Position numbers and translations under genes: made by a program
Assembly: GCA_032622095.1 (NCBI GenBank)
Contig: CP136064.1
Location: 247,723,827-247,787,826 of the forward strand
DNA: 64,000 nt
Reading direction: 5' to 3'
Source of the DNA: Siphonodentalium dalli
Taxonomy: Eukaryota; Mollusca; Scaphopoda; Gadilida; Siphonodentaliidae
Notes under the pieces: generated by a model
The model's database searches: none
Seen by the model: the letters and a program-made list of their open reading frames with translations, nothing else
What the model was told of the DNA's origin: nothing
Shown: positions 35,431-64,000 of the stretch, piece after piece
Numbering within the stretch: the first letter of the stretch is position 1
How the letters are laid out: each line of letters begins with the position of its first letter

Positions 35431-35895
35431 CTATAGGTTACACTGGTGTAAATGTTTCCCATAGGCATCAGTGCTAACGTTTTAGCGTATACTGTTGGCA
35501 ATATAAACTTTGGGTCCAAAATTTTCTTTAAATCTGAAAAATTGACATTTGGGGAAACTTTTTGCGCAAAAAAAATCATGTCTGTCTAGCAGGGAATTCG
35601 CCTTTAAATCTTGTGTTTTCGTAACTAGTGTCAGAACCGCATAACAAATTACTGTCATATTTTAGACCACACCAAAAAATTCAAACTTCACTACAGAGGG
35701 TTAATTCCTGTGCCAATGGCTATTTTACCTATGGGAAATCATCGGGAATCGGAAGAGGTGTGATTATTTTGTTATGCAAAAAGCACACAAGGCTATTGAC
35801 CAATCAAGGCCCATGCAGTGTCTATTTTATTCTCTCCTATATATTCCTCCCGCTAGATGTCACTCAGAACCTTATTTACACCAGTGTAACCTATA
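35431..35895. mobile_element. MITE-like element with inverted ends
   Basis: ctataggttacactggtgta at the left mirrors tacaccagtgtaacctata at the right; 465 bp in all. Coding capacity not seen. Confidence 0.6.
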
Positions 35896-36125
35896 AGTGT
35901 ATACATAAAGTGCATGACTACACTGTCGCTTGATATGTGTGTGCTTGGTTGGTATATAATACTACTTGGTCCATCAGATAAATAAATACAAATACTTTTA
36001 TTTCTCATCATCATTATATAATGGTATTTCAAGACAAATACAACACTGGCTGCCCTTCTCAATAATAACACAACATATTATCACGAAATGGCAACAATAT
36101 GAGTACGATGTAAAAAGAGCGAATG

Positions 36126-36247
36126 TATAGTCCATGCCACCTGCCAGAAGTATGATTAATTTAGGCTTGGATATAATAAGCAACAGTATAGTCCATGCCA
36201 CCTGCCAGAAGTATGATTAATTTAGGCTTGGATATAATAAGCAACAT
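36126..36247. repeat. 61-bp tandem duplication
   Basis: Two identical units beginning tatagtccatgccacctgcc. Confidence 0.95.
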
Positions 36248-37274
36248 GTACACCTTTTATAACCCACATTTATCAGAAAATTTGCGCGATTACTTATTTT
36301 CATAACGGTTAGAAAAAGATAGCGATTTAAATAAAAAAATCTTATTTAAATTAAGTAAATAAAAACAATTTTAAATAAATAAAAAAACATTTTAACAAAA
36401 TTAAAAATATCACTGATCCTGCTATGAATATAACCGCATTTCATAGCAATGTTTTAGGCGAGACTTGGAGGGACCGTACCAACATTGCAATATATGAACA
36501 CTGGACATGGTTGGCAATTCCCCTTGCAGTGGCTGGGCATACCACGTTTAGTGTTACGAACTTAGTATCCACTTTTGCGTAGACTGCTCATTTGACCGAA
36601 AATATCAGGGGATGGCTTACCTTTTTTAGGCATTCATGTCTGGCGGTACATCTCGAATCTAACGGAACGCGCTATGTATGTTTCCACACATATGCATTAG
36701 TGGGAGGAGCTTACTGGTACAAGGAGACGAGGCTTCTGCATATATATTGTAATGTATTTTACAGTGCCTGTTGTATGCTATATAATACACCTCATAACAC
36801 ACATTCTCTTTATCTTTATTATTGAAAGTTATGACGGGTGTCACACAAAATGAAATAAAGTGTAATATTCATTGATAATTTTTTGACAACAAAAATATTG
36901 TTTGAAGATGGGCAATTTAACACTGAATGTATGCTGGCATATCAAAATTAGGTCGAACAGAGAAACCCAATGCAGTAAGCGACCGGCTCAGTCGCTGATT
37001 GGTAGAAAATATTTGCTAATTATTTGGTTGAACTGAGGAGCCCAAATGTGAACTAGGTCATGTTTAGTTCCCAGTTTATTTAACATTGGTGTCATCCCAT
37101 AATACTTGAATGTACATGGCATCACCATGAACAGTACGCGGTCACGCGATGATATTCAATGGTCCTCGAAACGCTTTGGAGCTAAATATACAGCTTACAG
37201 AAGAACACTCTTCCCAACTCGCACATATAACTGTAGTGCACTGACCGATGATTCGAGTCTCTCCTATAACATAC
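36248..37274. other. Gene-free stretch
   Basis: AT-rich at 36300-36410; nothing recognised. Confidence 0.4.
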
Positions 37275-37731
37275 GTGACCCGCCATATCAAATTCAGTCG
37301 GAAGTCGGGATTTTTTTTACCCTGTGCCAATGCATTCTCTTATATATGCGAGTCGACCATAGGTCGCCTCGCATATATAAGAGAATGCATTCGCCTAACA
37401 ATTTTTGACAATTTTAATAATTTGTTCTTGTATTCTTTAACAATTTTATAATTTCACCCATACAGAGCCCCAGACAAACATGAGCAGACGACACTCTTCT
37501 ATGTGCTTCTATATATGTGTGGGGCTCCCTGCCGGGTAATGGGTGTTTTTTTATTTTATGTCCTAAAAATTGTAAGAAACATTTATTTAAAAAACATGAT
37601 AAAAAATTGTTAAGCCAATATTCTCTTATATATGCGAGGCGACCTATGGTCGACTCATATATATAAGAGAATGCATTGGCACAGGGTAAAACAAATCCCG
37701 ACTTCCGACTGGATTTGATATGGCGGGTCAC
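37275..37731. mobile_element. MITE family H1, copy 2
   Basis: Same ends, paired hairpin modules and core as copy 1, in the same orientation. Lies about 300 bp upstream of UBE2E exon 1. Confidence 0.85.
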
Positions 37732-38038
37732 ATATGTACTCGTACCCACACCGATTTCTTGCACGTGCAAACATTCATTTTTAAACCATTTATCCCCGTT
37801 CCTCAACAAGCATCGCCTCGCTATTTCGTTGGGCCTATTCAATATCCTTCCAATGTGAGAGGTTACGAACCACGTGCGAGCCTAATTGATTCCGCCTTTG
37901 CTTCAGTTCTGTTACGCATACAAATAAAATGGTGTTGGGATATGATAGGCCTTCGCCATCACCGCAGATAATTCTTCAAAGCGTTATCCTGATTTAATTT
38001 CCAGAGTGGCTTGAAATAGCTACATTGGCATTGAAGAA

Positions 38039-64000
<25,962 letters not shown>

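Overview
The window is animal nuclear DNA: AT-rich, intron-rich, with short exons bounded by GT/AG sites, no operons, and very dense repeats (miniature inverted-repeat elements, long perfect hairpins, a tRNA-derived SINE, minisatellites, trinucleotide arrays). It holds a T-box transcription factor gene and a UBE2E-type ubiquitin-conjugating enzyme gene. The general look of the repeats suggests a marine invertebrate, perhaps a mollusc, but I cannot name a species from sequence alone.

Region 1 (1-3670, minus strand): seven exons of a divergent T-box gene (copy A). All six introns keep phase and GT/AG ends. The 370 codons seen run from the ATG at 3670 to the left window edge with no stop, so the C-terminus lies outside. 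Region 2 (3671-6490): the spacer between two head-to-head T-box copies. It carries an imperfect inverted repeat centred near 5110-5125, close to the midpoint of the two start codons, so it is probably the axis of an inverted duplication. Region 3 (6491-16295, plus strand): copy B, a broken duplicate of the same gene. Its first donor is AT, exon 2 has been expanded into a roughly 17-unit, 60-bp minisatellite and then split by a 0.9-kb repeat, exon 3 carries a stop, a frameshift and a 3' truncation by a repeat insertion, and exons 6 and 7 also carry lesions.

Region 4 (16296-38038) has no convincing gene. It holds foldback elements, hairpins, MITEs, a 71-bp minisatellite and dispersed repeats. 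Region 5 (38039 to beyond 64000, plus strand): the UBE2E gene. Exon 1 (38039-38196), exon 2 (54138-54188) and exon 3 (56954-57089) join in frame to give 115 residues; the catalytic-cysteine exon must lie past the right edge. Its introns (15.9 kb, 2.8 kb and more than 6.9 kb) are full of repeats.

The most interesting signals are (i) the head-to-head T-box pair with one living and one dead copy; (ii) a minisatellite made from a coding exon segment of the T-box gene; and (iii) a near-palindromic hairpin module carried inside two MITE families with unrelated ends. No CRISPR, rRNA, standard tRNA gene or viral gene was recognised.
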